Origin: an uncultured Pseudomonadota bacterium
Lineage (GTDB): Bacteria; Pseudomonadota; Gammaproteobacteria; Burkholderiales; Rhodocyclaceae
Direction: 5' to 3'
Assembly (NCBI GenBank): GCA_946479855.1
Contig: CAMLHL010000047.1
Span: forward strand, 1 to 23,320
DNA length: 23,320 bases
Shown here: positions 22,080-23,320 of the stretch, one piece after another
Numbering within the stretch: position 1 is the first letter of the stretch
How the letters are laid out: each line of letters begins with the position of its first letter
The notes under the pieces: generated by a model
The model's database searches: none
The model's input: only the letters and a program-made list of their open reading frames with translations
Told to the model about the DNA's origin: nothing
Made by a program: the position numbers and the translations under genes

Positions 22080-23021
22080 ATGCGCCTCGCCCTTCTCTTC
22101 AGCGGCCAGGGTGGACAAACCGCCGCCCACTGGCAGCAGGTGCAGGCCGGCGTCACCGGCGAATTGCGCGAAGCGCTGGCGCCGGTGCTGCCCGGCATCG
22201 CGGCGCAAAATGTCACGACCATGGAAGCAACAGCCGGCCCTGGGGTCGACCCGGAAAAACTGGCCAAAAACCAAATCGCCCAGCCGCTGATCTTCGCCCA
22301 GCAGATGCTGCTCTGGGGGAGCCTGCAAAGTCGCCTGCCCAGGCCGATCTGCGCCGCCGGCTATTCGCTGGGCGAAATGGCGGCGTGCAGTGCGGCCGGC
22401 GCCTTCCGCGCCGCCGAGGGGGTCGCCCTGTGCGCGGCGCGGGCCGCTGCGATGGACGGGGCGGCAGCCGGCGAGCACGGTATGCTTGCCGTCCTCGGGC
22501 TGGATGAATCGCTGGTGGCGGCACTGGCCGGCGAGGCCGGGCTGGCCGTGGCCATCCGCAATGCGCCGCGGCATCTGGTGGTGGCCGGGCCACGCGCCGG
22601 CATCGCCGCCGTGGCCGGCCGGTTCGAGGCGGCCGGGGCGAGCCGGCTGGTCCATCTGGCGGTGCGCACGCCCTCGCACACACCGCTGCTGGTGCAAGCG
22701 GCGGTCGACTTCAAAAAACGGCTGGATTCGCTGCCCGATGCCCGGCTGGCTTTTCCCGTGCTCAGCGCCATCGACGCGACAGCGGCGCGGACGGCGCGTC
22801 CGGCGCTCGATGCTTTGGCCCGCCAGATCTGCACGCCGCTCGACTGGGCGGCCTGCCTGCAGGCTGTCCGTGAAATGCAGCCCGATGCCGTGCTCGAAAT
22901 CGGTCCCGGCAACGCGCTGGCCAGGCTGTTCGGTGAACTGGCACCGGAAATTCCAGTGCGCGCCTGCGATGATTTCCGCAGTGTCGAGGGCATCGTTCGT
23001 TGGCTGGCGGCAGGCGGCTGA
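22080..23021 (+). CDS. mdcH: Malonate decarboxylase-specific malonyl-CoA:ACP transacylase
   Basis: MdcH primes the carrier protein by moving malonyl from malonyl-CoA to MdcC, activating new or deacylated enzyme. The 313-residue protein is FabD-like: FSGQGGQ at the start, the nucleophile S96 in AAGYSLGEMAA (Tyr where FabD has His, as in MdcH proteins), the catalytic H200 in TPSHTPLL, and EIGPGNALARLF near the C-terminus. It starts one base after the mdcB stop (TGACATG), pointing to co-translation. It is the last recognisable mdc gene in the window; no terminator is visible before the next permease. Confidence 0.94.
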   Translation: MRLALLFSGQGGQTAAHWQQVQAGVTGELREALAPVLPGIAAQNVTTMEATAGPGVDPEKLAKNQIAQPLIFAQQMLLWGSLQSRLPRPICAAGYSLGEMAACSAAGAFRAAEGVALCAARAAAMDGAAAGEHGMLAVLGLDESLVAALAGEAGLAVAIRNAPRHLVVAGPRAGIAAVAGRFEAAGASRLVHLAVRTPSHTPLLVQAAVDFKKRLDSLPDARLAFPVLSAIDATAARTARPALDALARQICTPLDWAACLQAVREMQPDAVLEIGPGNALARLFGELAPEIPVRACDDFRSVEGIVRWLAAGG

Positions 23022-23063
23022 TAAAATTCAGTGCTTGCTAATATTCTTGCGTTTCCAAGCTTC

Positions 23064-23320
23064 GTGATCCCCTTCGACCTGATTCCGCCCTATCTGCTGA
23101 CCGGTGCCGTCGCCGGTTTTTTTGCCGGCCTGCTCGGCGTCGGCGGTGGCGTCGTGATTGTCCCGCTGCTCACCGTCATCTTCGCCCGGCAGGGGTTTCC
23201 CGGCAACGAAGTGCTGCATCTGGCGCTCGGCACCTCGATCGCCACCATCCTGTTCACCGCGATGGCCAGCCTGCGCGCCCACCATGCGCACCGTGCCGTG
23301 CTGTGGCCGGTGATGCGCGC
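23064..23320 (+). CDS. Second TauE/SafE (TSUP) permease, 5' part
   Basis: The reading frame runs off the window after about 85 residues. It begins with a hydrophobic segment and the TSUP signature GLLGVGGGVVIVPLL, then HLALGTSIATILFTA and RAHHAHRAV. These align almost residue for residue with the permease at 11161 (GLFGVGGGLTLVPF, HLALGTSMATIVFTS, RAHHAHGAV). I use GTG at 23064, which gives an N-terminus like the other copy; GTG at 23031 is also in frame. Neither has a clear ribosome site. It follows mdcH by 42 bases in the same direction, so it may belong to the operon. The substrate is unknown; export of a small anion such as acetate or sulfite is speculation. Confidence 0.88.
   Translation, partial: MIPFDLIPPYLLTGAVAGFFAGLLGVGGGVVIVPLLTVIFARQGFPGNEVLHLALGTSIATILFTAMASLRAHHAHRAVLWPVMR

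Overview
The window is high-GC, densely packed DNA with short intergenic gaps and many 1-4 nt stop/start overlaps. Gene content suggests a betaproteobacterium, most likely Rhodocyclales (Dechloromonas/Azonexus-like): B12 salvage genes under a cobalamin riboswitch, a zapA-6S RNA locus, and a TRAP-linked biotin-independent malonate decarboxylase operon. The taxonomic placement is inference from gene content. I see no CRISPR array, phage, insertion sequence, tRNA or rRNA.

Left part (1-3904). The 3' part of selO (protein AMPylase, cut by the window edge) converges on and overlaps a minus-strand hybrid sensor histidine kinase. A minus-strand secreted/membrane Tim44-like protein follows, with a clear rho-independent terminator.

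Cobalamin block (3905-9764, minus strand). The transcript starts just outside a full cobalamin riboswitch and then reads btuB (TonB-dependent receptor), btuC (permease), btuD (ATPase), cobO (corrinoid adenosyltransferase) and cbiA/cobB (a,c-diamide synthase). It should import corrinoids, adenosylate and amidate them, and shut down when adenosylcobalamin is plentiful. No btuF is present. The leader after the riboswitch can form a helix that masks the btuB ribosome binding site.

Cell-division/6S block (9841-10663, plus strand). A small coiled-coil protein (TIGR02449 type) and zapA are followed by 6S RNA (ssrS) and a strong terminator. The promoter sits so close to the first ATG that the mRNA may be leaderless. 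An EVE-domain protein and a TauE/SafE (TSUP) permease follow, translationally overlapped.

Malonate block (11968-23021). A GntR/FCD regulator is divergent from a long plus-strand operon: dctP, dctQ, dctM (TRAP uptake), mdcA, mdcC, mdcD, mdcE (decarboxylase complex), mdcG, an unexpected branched-chain-type periplasmic binding protein, mdcB and mdcH (prosthetic-group synthesis and malonyl priming). The divergent promoters overlap and a TTGTATACA-type palindrome covers the start point of the operon promoter, so the regulator is probably a MatR-like malonate sensor. Together the genes import malonate and convert it to acetate and CO2. A second TSUP permease, closely similar to the first, begins right after mdcH and runs off the window.

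The most unusual points are the orphan ABC-type binding protein inside the mdc operon, the combination of a Mat-type uptake/control module with an Mdc-type enzyme, and the pair of similar TSUP permeases on either side of the block.
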